A stretch of 64,000 bases of DNA, taken from assembly GCF_921293095.1 (NCBI RefSeq), contig NC_060258.1:2666001-2730000 (forward strand), in the 5' to 3' direction. The position numbers were made by a program, and so were the translations under genes. A model generated the notes under the pieces. It searched no databases and was not told where the DNA came from. It worked only from the letters and a program-made list of their open reading frames with translations. Of this stretch, positions 1-10,821 are shown one piece after another (positions within the stretch are counted from its first letter, which is position 1; each line of letters opens with the position of its first letter). Source of the DNA: Ischnura elegans. Its lineage: Eukaryota > Arthropoda > Insecta > Odonata > Coenagrionidae.

Positions 1-3000
1 TTTAAAGTAAACTGCTACCCAATTTATTAGCAATTCGAGACTCAAATGACCGATGGCGGCGCTGCTGTCAGTGACGTCAATTTCCAATATGGCCGCCAGA
101 GTGATGGTAAAATCAAAACAATCATAAAGCATTGGCGTAAGGAGAGAACATAAACCATAATATCAAGAGCTAATAAGATAGAAATATTCTTTTAAAACCT
201 TCGTACGGTGTATTACTCGGCTTCTTTCATCCTTAAGAAGATCTAGAACCGGAAAAAACTGCTTGACGACGTAACTAAAGGTGTTTATAATGTACCTAAA
301 CATTACGAGTCAAGTTTGATTCTTGACTTGCATTCATCCAAATCGTATTGCTTTACTTCGTAGCCATTCCTATGTAATACACTTCAAAAGAACTTAATAG
401 TATTTCATATACAACCTGCCGCTTCAATACATGGAACCATAATCCATTTCAGGCAGTTTTCGTGTTGTATTTGGGTGCCACAGCCGTCTGCTTCACTGAT
501 GTGGATTGCTGTGTTCACCTATTTATTATCATATTTCCGGATAAGAAATGAACTAAATAGTTATTTGATATGCTTTAACATTGGGAAATGAAATTGTTTG
601 GTATGATTTAGAAATGAAAAAAGGAAGACCAAGGAAAAGATGGTGATGTGGAGCCGGAACAGGCTTAGTAGCCTAATCCTGGAAGGAAGAAGAAGATGAT
701 TTGGAAATTTGAGGGCGACTTAAAGATCTTTACTGTTGATTCACATCTTCGTTTATTCGCTGTTCTTAGTAAAATCATGGAGACGATAGTTCTACTACTG
801 ATGCTGAATTGACTACCGAATTGACACCAGGAATCCATCAAAATAAGCAAATAATGTTTACCATAATGCATATTTTACTAATTTACATCGTGATACGCTG
901 TTAAAAATCGTTCTTTCAATGTACAGTAGGTTCATCCTCCTTGCTATTGATACTTAACGTCAATCTTGAGTTACTATGCTCAGCAACTTTAGGTAAATCG
1001 TTCAATAGCATATCGCGCACAGAAGAAAAAAAACATTTATCAGAATAACACGGGCAAATACCATCCCGCTCATAATAATGGCAATGTAAGTATTGAGTAT
1101 GTTATACTTAAAATCTCGAAAACCGCGATCACGGATATATCGGATACTTTGATGCATTGGATATTTTTCTACTTTTGTTCAGCGTAACCTGACACATGAA
1201 CGATTTTCAATTGAAATAACATATTAATAGCTATAGCATGTAAAACCAACGTATCTCCATTAAAATCGTCCTAAACAAGAGCTTTCTGCTCCTACCTACG
1301 TGCGGGAACAACAGCCGTCGCCTCGCTTTTAAACAATTCAACTTGTGCTGCAGTTATTACAGGGTCGTAGAATTAAAGAATATTTAACCTCAAGTAACGG
1401 TAGTAATTGCTTTGAAACCAAAAAGTAGGTATCACCCCGTAACTACTCAATAAAACAGTGTAAAGGTCTCATATACACTATTCCTCATAGCACTGCTGCA
1501 GCATGACCATCGTTCCTCTGTTTCGAGCGTTCTCCGCCAGGTGGTATCTCCCTTGGCTGGAATCGCGAATAATATAAACCCTAATTTATCCGTTTTACTC
1601 TCAAGCACATCCTAAAAATCATAAGATTATAAATGATGGACAAAGGACAATCAAACGTGTGGTATAAAATCCAATTAGTAGAATACAACAAAGTTACATT
1701 GAAACAACGAATATCAACTCGCCAACACGTAGTATACGTGACCTAAATCCAGAATGTATTCGAGGGCCGCATTGCAATCATAATATAACCTGTAGTGAGG
1801 CAAGCTTTAACAACGTAGTCACATATAAATGAAACACTAACTGCAAACAATAGCAAATAAGTAGGTTATGTAACAGTAAACACGTTAGAAATGAGTAGTA
1901 CCGAGTCTGACAACACAAGTCACTACGCCTCGTTACATGGCATTGATAATTAAAACTCACGAATGTGGGATCCAGATTACAAACACCTAGGACTAAGGGA
2001 CGATAAATGAACTCAAAAGCGACATAGAATGCAGAGAATCCTAAAAACAACGTACCAGACCACTTTTACTTTCTCGTTACCGTTCTCTCAGCAGGAAACA
2101 AGCTATCATTGCACTCGTGGCAAAATACCCATAATACCACGCAAGTCAAGACTCAAAGCATAGAGACGGCATTATCGCATTACGATGATTGGAAACAATC
2201 GCAGTTAGCGCGGCAGTTTGTTTCTAAGCTGGCATGCTTGCGGCTATTGCGACGACAACATATGATATATCACGTTTTTAAAATACATTTAAAATTAAGT
2301 TGGCTGTTAAATTAAAAAGAAATATATTTTATATTTCGAGAAATTTATAGCCAACCTTAAAGTAAGCCTATAAGTTCCACTGAATACAATAACACCAATG
2401 AAATTAATTTCGTAAAAAAAAACATTGCAGTATTTAGCTAACATGGTGATATACACTGAAATATTTTTTCGAAGGCAAAATACTCTTCAGTTTCGGGAAA
2501 AGTATTAAAATAATTTTTAAAGGCTCCAATTTGTTATTAAAAAGGATGTCGTTTAATAGGAGACCAAAATATATTTTACGTGACCTTTATTTTCTCTTGC
2601 GCCAGGAAATAAGAACACGATGTAAGAAATAAGAAATAATAATTTATTTCAAGAGCCATATTTCATTATATAATGACGTCAATAAATGTACTTTAAGGAA
2701 CTCATATTATAACAAGCCTTCAAATAGTGTTACCCTCGGTTTGAAAACAATAGTAATTTTGTTCACCTTTAGCTAAAACCAAGAGGCAAGATGCTAAAGT
2801 CATAGTATCTTAGATGCCATTTCAGTAATTATGTATGAGTTTGCTGATCGGGAAATTGATTAGTTTTTTTACAGGGATTAAAACTTGGGAAAACACCTGG
2901 ATTCCTAAAAGTGACGTCACAAGCCGAGTGATTCTGCATAATCGTCCCGGAAGTCGGCCAGATGTATGTATGGTCACTAAAGATCGGAGGAGGGAACTGC

Positions 3001-4742
3001 TTCGTCACAAGTTCATGGTCAAGGTCAAGCATTAGTCAATTTGTCAAATAGTTTATTTCATTGACTACGCAGGCTTTGATTGCACAAATGTGATGACCCC
3101 GTCGAAATTTTTTATGTGAGCGAAAGGCATGAATATTTGCTTGGACAAATGATTTCGGGCTTGGTTCGAATTGAGGTACGTGGTTTCTTATGTTATTGTT
3201 TAATTCTGGTGTATTAAAGGTGTCAGTGTTGTTAATGGAACAAAGAAATTCCTCGAGTCTTCGAAAGAAGGGTATATCGGATCCATTAGAAACAATTTTT
3301 TGTCTGGAATTTGAAAGAGATGTAATTATAGTTGAGGCTGAACATTTTTCATAAACTTGGTGAGAAAAATGGTCACTCTTTAATGCATCGTAGGTTACCT
3401 ACCTGAATTTGAGAATACTAATTTCATAAACTTCATTGATTTATCATTGTGGAATCGATGTTTGTGACGTATCCACATGATGACAGAGGATTGAGTGGTA
3501 ATTGCTACTTCCCTTGAGTTTTGAAGGAACTCATTTTCATCACAGCTACTCGAACTGAACCATCCAAACAGTTTTTCAACTATTTCGATTTCCTTCTTCG
3601 TGTGCATAGCAAATCATACATGATCCATAAACTGTTTTGCACGTTCATGCATCTTATGGCAAAGTGATTACAACCTGAAGTATAATTGATTTCGTGTGTT
3701 CACTATGTTAGTATCCCTTTCTATCAGTGAACTAGTATCCTATAAATCGTAGACTTTCCTTGAACATTAAATGCCAGACTTAACAAACCAATACCAATTT
3801 GGTGATATTATTTGTTAGATATGGTTAATTAATTCGTCATCTTATAATTCTCTGCCAGCCTCTGGAAAACCTCAATGAATTCCAACTAATTTGTGGGCTC
3901 AAATGTGATAATTGTAAGGAAAAAAGTGATTACATTCATGTAGTGATATACTTTTCCAAACTAAATAAATCAGTTCCTGTGAGTAGTAGAATATGATGTT
4001 TGAAAACATAACCGGTAGGAACTTCAAAAGTGTTGCATTAGTTATCAAATTGAAATTAGATAGAGAATAACAGTTGATTCATCTTGGATATAATAACATG
4101 AAATTTATTTTTTCCGGCATAGAATTTTTCTGTAGAATTATTTAATACTCTCGAACCAGCTACATTACTGTTTCCTCTGTCCATTTTTTGTTGTATGTTC
4201 CTATTAAGCAGGGGAAAGTGGGTCAAAACGGACGGGTAAACATTTTTTCATTTAAAACTTGACCCGCTGTGGCTAGTATTCTTTTAAATGTGGTTAACAG
4301 TAATATTTATGCATATAGGGTGTAGCATATTAATGGAAATGCATTTTATGATAGTAATTCCATGTATTTATGATTTTTTTTCAAACATTGACAAAGTGGA
4401 GATTTTGCCTCAAAGATGGGGCAAAATAGACACCCATTGAAATTGCATTTACAAAACCTTTATTGTACAATTTTGAAAGATTAATTTTATAAACACACTT
4501 TAAAAAGGTGTGATATTTCTAAACATGAAATAGTAAATTAGCTATATGTGAGGCTGGATATTAACTTGTGTACAGCAATCACATAGAAATTGTCATCTTC
4601 TTCACAATTTGAACATGACTCTCAGCTCACTCTTTGCAGTTCAAACATTGTATCCAGTCCACTGTATTCTTGGAACTTGAATACCACTCATTGAAAAATT
4701 TGCAAGCCTACTCGTCTCCTTCATCACAATCATCCCTATCTG
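1..4742. other. Intergenic, no gene recognised
   Basis: Only short open frames (under 75 codons) with no recognisable protein family. TGACGTCA palindromes lie at 72, 2674 and 2912. The rest is unique-looking AT-rich sequence, and I see no tRNA or other RNA gene in it. Confidence 0.5.
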
Positions 4743-4744
4743 TA

Positions 4745-4980
4745 AAGGCCTGTTTACACGATGCATTAATACGTACAAGTTAATGTCTGTTTTCGTGAAT
4801 GATTTTTGAGGACCGGAACGGAACATGTATGAATGCGTGAACCAAATTAGAACAGGTTCTATTTTCTGTGAATGCATTCGTGCAAGTTGGGTGGTTAATG
4901 GTGCATTTTGGGGTTCATTCTCACGTTCATACATTTAGACAATAGCCTGTTCATACTAATGCATTGCGTAAACCGGCCTT
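4745..4980. mobile_element. MITE with 44-bp terminal inverted repeats, TA target site
   Basis: The first 44 bases (starting AAGGCCTGTTTACACGATGC) and the reverse complement of the last 44 agree at 35 positions. TA dinucleotides flank both ends, which fits a Tc1/mariner-type target, though the flanking TAAA/TTTA leaves the exact boundary open. There is no coding capacity. A diverged relative lies near 48875-49065, and short related pieces lie near 46186 and 49207, so this is a dispersed family. Confidence 0.65.
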
Positions 4981-4982
4981 TA

Positions 4983-5758
4983 GATTATCCAACCTCTGTC
5001 GGTCCTGCCCCACTCTCCCGTGACGGTTTTGCCCCTCGACACACAGCACAAAAAATGTGCCAATAAAAGTAATCCATAATATCGTGTATCCATAATCAAT
5101 TATTCGGCTACACGGGCTTAAAACACAACTAAAAGCACTAAGTTATCATATTAACTTACTGTTGGCAAGTCAAATCAGCATATAAGCTGCCAGATCCAAA
5201 ACAAACTTAAATCGTTCAGAAATAATAACTAATAAAAATCCTTAATAAAACTGTCTAATATTTGAAATATTCACAGAAACAGAACGGTGGCCTCTACAAA
5301 AAGGAAGAAGAGCTCCATCTGCTGGTAATGGCAGCCACTTCAACTACTTTATAATGTTGATGCTTCAAAAGCAACAACTACCAGGTGATTTAAAAGGGCC
5401 GGTTTGATCCGCCCTGTCGGTTTTGCTCCATTCTAACCTACAGCATTCTTCTCACGTCAATTCATGCTGATGTTTGCTTATCCTTTGGCATTGTGTGAAT
5501 TAATGAGGCATGACAATGTGACAAGTGTTAAAAACCTGCTGTAGCACTGATGAAAGATACCTTTGATTGAGCATTGCCTCAATCATTGATTTCGTCTTGA
5601 AACAACTTTCCTAGCGAAATATTTTCAAATCCAGTCACACATTCCTATATATGCTATTCTTTCAATCAGCAAAGTAGCCTTGATTTAAAAATATATTTTA
5701 GCACTAGCCACAAAAATATATTCTTCCAAAGAACTATTCTTACCAAAGAATTGACCCA
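4983..5758. other. Intergenic, nothing recognised
   Basis: AT-rich sequence without a supportable gene. Stretches such as 'gccccactctcccgtgacgg' near 5005 and 'ccctgtcggttttgctcc' near 5413 resemble transposon-end material, but I could not pair them into an element. Confidence 0.4.
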
Positions 5759-6304
5759 TATAGTTGATCCATAAAATCAAATAAAAGATCATGAATAGCG
5801 AAGTAGTTATAATCATAAAACTAAGCAGGGAAAATGGCTTTGCAACATTTGCTGAATATTGAATTATTGTGGTCTCCCGGACTGCATGCCACTGGTTATG
5901 AAGCAAAACAATTATTGTTTCTAAGTAGTTAGAGAATAGTCTTCCAGGGCTCTATCACTATGGTGTATTTCTGTGCATTCATTTTGTTCATTTGGTGCTT
6001 GTAACTAATGAATTTTAACTGCTGCAAGCCTAGGCAGAATAATAATGCCACCGCTTCTCATTGTCTTCTGAAGGCCTTCCTGCATGAATACAAGTAGGCC
6101 ACTTACAAATGCAATTTACATGAGAAAAAAGCTGCTGTTATTGCTCTCCTTAAATCTTTTGGTATGTTTACTGGGAGGGTAGTTCAGGAGACATTTATCA
6201 CGTAGCACTATTGAAATGGTCCCCTCTAGGATATTTTGTCGGCACAGTGTTTCAGGGAAGTGAGGTAAGGAGGGATTCCAATCTCGGCATCGTAAGGGCT
6301 GAGG
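5759..6304. repeat. Composite dispersed repeat (R1+R2)
   Basis: 5759-5920 (R1) is repeated at 9089-9251, and 5927-6304 (R2) is repeated at 14270-14535, both in the same orientation and at high identity by eye. Here the two parts are adjacent; at the other sites only one part is present. R2 here has about 120 extra bases (about 5970-6090) that the 14.3-kb copy lacks. The apparent open frame inside R2 (6116-6364, minus) also appears in the other copy and is repeat sequence, not a gene. Confidence 0.65.
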
Positions 6305-6537
6305 CGGTTCATTCATTATGGTGACTGTTGAGGTGCCATGTAGGTGAAGCCTGTCATGGGTCATTCAAATCCACGCAATTTAAATTAAAATTCCACCTCC
6401 GGGCCATTCATCTATAATTCATGTAGGACCCTGTGAAAACTGGCATCAGCACCTTGGCTTTTATTTCAAAACTTGTGTGTGCAGTATAGCATTTAAATTA
6501 TTTCTAAATAAGTTGATTTTAATTTTCAAATAACTTT

Positions 6538-6925
6538 TTTATCAAGTCATAGACATTTTAGAAACATCAGAAATGGCCATTGTGGAAATTGAGGGGAAAC
6601 ATTAATTTTGTTTTGTCTATAATGTGGTAATATTAATATTTTAACGGGAATGTTGACCATGCCTTTTTTCTGTTGACAGTGTCAATTTTTTAATCAAGTT
6701 ATAGACGTCCAATAAACATCAAAGATGGCCATATTATTCCACCACTTTGTGTCCTAGCGTCATTTATAGATGGCGGCAGGCTTCGCTTGAAAAATTTTTT
6801 GGATCTGAGCAAAGTTAAAATTTTACTTTCGGGCTAAATGTGTTAAGGGGAAACATCATTTGTATGATGTCCATAATGTGGTAATATTAATGATGAAACT
6901 GGAATGTTAAATATGTCTTTATTCT
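6538..6925. repeat. Local imperfect duplication
   Basis: A motif around 'aagtcatagacattttagaa' (6543) recurs near 6697. A second block, starting 'ggggaaacat' and including 'ataatgtggtaatattaat', occurs at about 6593 and again at about 6846. Both pairs are in direct orientation, so the segment looks like an interleaved local duplication without coding content. Confidence 0.5.
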
Positions 6926-7501
6926 ACATTGGTTTCTAATTTTTTTCTCTAAATTGCAAGACATATTGTATATATAATTGTTTGGCAAGTGCATTTTTAA
7001 TTTAATAATTGTTTAAAAATCCTGAAAATGTCTCTATTTTGACTAGTTTTTTCTTACTAACTGTGATAAGTGCTAAAAGTACAAATTATAAGTAGTTGTT
7101 ACTTATTCAAATGGCAAAGTTACTTTAATTAATGCAAATATTGTTGACTTTGATTATAAATTACTATTTAATGTGAAAGTGTTTCACATTCTAGAGGGGA
7201 TACATCTCAGTAAAGCTATTTACAAAAATTAACCGTATTAACTTAAATACAAGGTAATATCTTATCCAGGAGTCCTAAGTGGTGTTGGGCAATATGCTGG
7301 GTGCCAGTGTGGGTAAATACCGCCCACACTCTCAATGGTAGGGGTGCTAGGTTGAGGGTAGGAATAATTAGTGGTAGTGTTTCTTTTAGAGGGTGCGTCG
7401 GTGGCTAAGGCCATTTTGCACCACTCACTGACTGGAATTGATGGAGGGGAATAGGCCCGTTCTTAAATTAATGTGTCAATAATTTACAAGAGGTGTCATT
7501 T

Positions 7502-7850
7502 ATATTTTTTATATTTTATTGAAAAGTCGAATTGAGTGTAGGAATGCTATCAGTCGGGAAATGTTTTCAGGAGTGTCTCCTAATACCTCAGCTAGGTTAT
7601 CTCCGAGCTTGTGATTCACCCGTGCAGTCCGATATCTCGCACAGTCCATCAGGATATGTTGCACTGTTGGTGGACAAACACAATTTAAGCATTGGGGCTG
7701 TATTCTCTCTTCGGTGAAGAGGTATGAATGGGTTAATAAGCATTGGCCTATTCTTAAGCATGCTAAAACCACTTTCTCCTGTTTAGTATTGAGTCTCTCA
7801 GAGTAGGTGGGGACGGACAACTTACTACTTGCTGTATCTTAAACCTGTGC
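7502..7850 (-). mobile_element. LINE 3'-terminal ORF2 fragment
   Basis: The minus-strand frame 7820-7509 encodes about 103 residues that match the C-terminal tail found after reverse transcriptase/RNase H in I/Jockey-type insect LINEs. 'EKVVLACLRIGQCLLTHSYL' is followed by a zinc-knuckle-like Cys-x2-Cys-x8-His-x4-Cys and ends in 'FLHSIRLFNKI'. This is the normal C-terminus, with the stop near 7509. Upstream RT and endonuclease parts are absent here, and sequence below 7500 may be the 3' UTR. The piece is a 5'-truncated dead copy. The clade assignment is inference from the motif pattern. Confidence 0.7.
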
Positions 7851-9088
7851 ATCTGCGAGTTTCAGAGGAGGATATGCTGAAGGACAGGGTGATGAATGAA
7901 AAAAAATGTAGGCAGTAGAACCAATTGATAATACTCAGGCTCTCGCCAACTGTGAAGATGGCAAAGCCAGACGATGAAGTCTGGCTCCCAAAAATCCCGA
8001 CACTGCGTGACTACCTATCGCCTCCCTTCGGTCTAACTACTTCAGGGGCTGGAGGGGTTGCCTTCCTCCCCCCTCCTTCTCCTGCAGAGGCCTCAACTGC
8101 AGTCTACTGAAGTAACTAAAAAAAAGAAACAGTGGGAGCACAAACAGAAGTAATTTATTTTATGTTTCAGGATTGCCTCTTATGTGCTGGAGATAGGCAC
8201 GTCAAGGAAGGAGCGATTACCCATTCCAACCAGATTGCGTAACGTATTCGGTAAGTAGGTATGTAGTTGCGAATGCATTTAATCTATGCTTTTCCTTGAA
8301 TTATTCATTATTTTGTGACTGCCTTGTATGAAAAAGCATGCCTGTCAAGAGCAAAATTTAAAAAAAATATAATGGATGAACAAAGTTTGAATGTAATGTA
8401 TGTCAAGAATGGATAGCTAATATTTCTTGTGTTTCATCCATAAAAAAATTTTGCTATGGTATAGTTCGTTCTTATTCCCAAGTTTACGAACTTTCTGAAA
8501 GCTTTTCCAAAACTAATTAAAACGAAATCTCCATTTTTTTATTCATCAAGAAGTAGTCGTATCGCAATGTTTGCATGTACAAAATAGCTTTTGGGCGCTC
8601 CAGACAGTCTCAATCAGAGGCCAACATTTGTCAGGGCTAATGAGCTCATTATTTTTGGCCTTTTTATTTTGATGGATTTTTAACCCTTAACCATTGGCTG
8701 ATGCAGACATCTGCATTTTTTAAATAATGAACGCTTTCAAAATAACTATTTTGTATGTCATTTATTCCTGTTATCTTCATATTTTCATGCTACAGATATC
8801 ACCGTCTCGAAAACTAACATTTTTGTTTTTTATATCTGTAAATATCCGGCTACATTCCATTAATGGTCTTTGAGACCACTCACCACTCCGGGAGAATACA
8901 TTGAGAAAAGGAATGAACAAAATAAGTACAATTGTTTCCAATTAATTAGCAATTTTAATTTAATATTGACGCCTAAATTTTTAAACATGAGGAAAGGTTG
9001 ATTATTAAATACGATGTTATTTAGTGTTGTAGACATCAAGTTTTATATTTTGTGGAAAATAAATATTTTTACTGAATAATTGATTGGT
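7851..9088. other. No gene recognised; one exon-like block at 8171-8250
   Basis: Apart from a short segment flanked by a good acceptor (tatgtttcag) and donor (gtaagtagg) at 8171-8250, nothing supportable is visible. In one frame that 80-base block is open ('IASYVLEIGTSRKERLPIP...'), but no neighbouring exons were found. Confidence 0.3.
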
Positions 9089-9251
9089 ATAGTTGATGCA
9101 TAAAATCAAATCTAAGTTCATGAATAGCTAAGCAGTTATAATCATATAAAACTAAGCAAGAAAAATGGCTTTGCAACATTCTCTGAACATTGAATTATCG
9201 TGGCCTCCCAGACCGCATGCCAGTGGTTATGAAGCAAAACAATTATTGTTT
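9089..9251. repeat. Dispersed repeat R1, second copy
   Basis: Matches 5759-5920 over about 160 bases, including 'aaaatggctttgcaacatt' and 'ggttatgaagcaaaacaatt'. The downstream R2 portion is missing here. Confidence 0.65.
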
Positions 9252-9479
9252 CAATGTTCCAATGTTGGAGCACATACCTATGAAAGCTTTCATGACCAGA
9301 AAAATTTCTTAAGTATCTATTAAGTGAATGGTGTCTCTCTACTCTTCATTCCAGATTGCTTCAACAGGGGAAAACAAAATTAAAGGAAGCAGAGTACTCT
9401 GTTCAAATGCAGTGGCCGAGTCAGGGAGAAAGGGGAGATGAGGAGGGGCACAAAGATATATCCCTTACAGTGAGGACAC

Positions 9480-9936
9480 TGTTGATGAAGAGAGGGTTAT
9501 GCCATCTAAGACTTCATCTTGTAGATTTTCAATCTCCATTCTAGCAATAATTTGGTTTTTATCATTCAGTTCTCCTTCTAAATTGGTCTGGGTATCAGTT
9601 AGAGAAGAAAATTCCACATCCATCCATTCCATCCTGAAGAGTTTCTTCTAGTTCCTTTATTTTAGCCTCCAAACTTTCCTCCTTAGCTTCCAGAGATGAG
9701 TTCTCATTCTTTAGCAATGAATTTTCTTCATTTTTCAACAAAGTTAGCCATCGAAACCAATGCATTGACCTTGTTGTAAGAGAATTATGCCAGCCGAAAC
9801 TGACAGTAAAAAGATCCAGAGGAGGAGGACTTTGCCCCCAATACCTGCATCTTCTTCCGATGAGCTCTATGCACGAGAAAGTGAGGGAACATTCCTTTAC
9901 AGTAAGATACCCACAGAGGCTAATACGTTCTTTCAA
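9480..9936 (-). pseudogene. Coiled-coil coding remnant with a frame change
   Basis: On the minus strand, one frame gives a Glu/Lys/Leu-rich heptad-like stretch ('LLKNENSSLEAKEESLEA', then 'KIKELEETLQ'). Near 9640 the coiled-coil pattern jumps to another frame ('MDVEFSSLTDTQTNLEGELN', then 'DKNQIIARMEIENLQDEV') and ends at a stop near 9478. Heptad-like composition on both sides of the frame change suggests a once-continuous coiled-coil protein, now disrupted. I do not recognise the parent; it could be a LINE ORF1, a THAP-type protein tail or a processed host gene. Confidence 0.4.
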
Positions 9937-9944
9937 TATTTCAA

Positions 9945-10587
9945 TTGGCCATCTTGATTAGATGTGTGGGATTAGAATTGGGACATCAGAGAAATGATGG
10001 GTCGTGCTGCTATCAAGGGCAGTATGGCTATGAGGCTGTGGACTGTCAACTAAGTGCATATGATTCAAGTTTATTTATGTTTCAGGGGTATTTGTATGCG
10101 TTGAAATTAAATTTTGTTTCAAAGGTAAATATGCTTAGCAATTTAAAATTATTTTATTCCCTTTCTTTGAAAAAGTATTTAGTGGTTCATTCAGTGATTA
10201 GCATGGTTCCGTGGTCAACAGCACATATTTAAAATGAATATTTAGTATTATTATTTGTGAGAGCTACTGATCTATTTACTTAACTAATCTTTTAGGTACT
10301 AGGAGTGACTTCTGTAATGAGAACACTGCACATAATTCAGCGGAATCAGGAGCCCATTAAAATAAAAAAATAAATACTTTAGAATCATTGGTACATGATT
10401 TGCTGAAGAAAGTGGGATGGAGACAAAATAAAACATTGCAGGATGGCGCAATGGAAAAAATTTATTAGACCTCTTTGAAAGGCTTTTTTCAATTTCAAAA
10501 GAGGTTAAAATGAGCCAATTTCAAAAAAATATGGTAAGGATATTTAATTCACTCCCTTTTATTACTGTTGTACCTTGGTTTTCTTTC
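9945..10587. other. Intergenic, nothing recognised
   Basis: A 95-codon open frame at 9945-10232 on the plus strand has no motif or splice context I can support. Confidence 0.35.
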
Positions 10588-10821
10588 TCAGAAAAAAATT
10601 TGGTAAGCTGACCATGATAAAAACATGGGTTTTCTTGATTCAGGCCGCAAACACTTACCTTGTGATTTGTGAATCATCAACCCAAATGAAAAACCAATTG
10701 GAAATGGAATTCGTTTACATTCAAAGGGCGTTTGCTCGTTAACTTGTTGACATTCAATGGATTTGAGTGAATGCAGAGCACCAGCAGTTTGATTCTGAAT
10801 TACGAAGCGTACATCATCCAC
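10588..10821 (-). pseudogene. Helicase-like (PIF1/Helitron type) fragment
   Basis: The minus frame contains 'ECKRIPFPIGFSFGLMIHKS' followed by QG, which resembles the late superfamily-1 helicase motif (xxhxKSQG) of PIF1 helicases and of Helitron Rep-helicases. The fragment covers about 75 codons only, and no Walker A or Rep motif is nearby. It is most likely a scrap of a Helitron or a captured PIF1 gene. The identification rests on one motif, so confidence is low. Confidence 0.4.

Noticed and set aside
4205-5440. Possible large element bounded by 'ggggaaagtgggtcaaaacg' and 'tcggttttgctcc'
   Set aside because: The ends do not pair over more than a few bases and no target duplication is visible.
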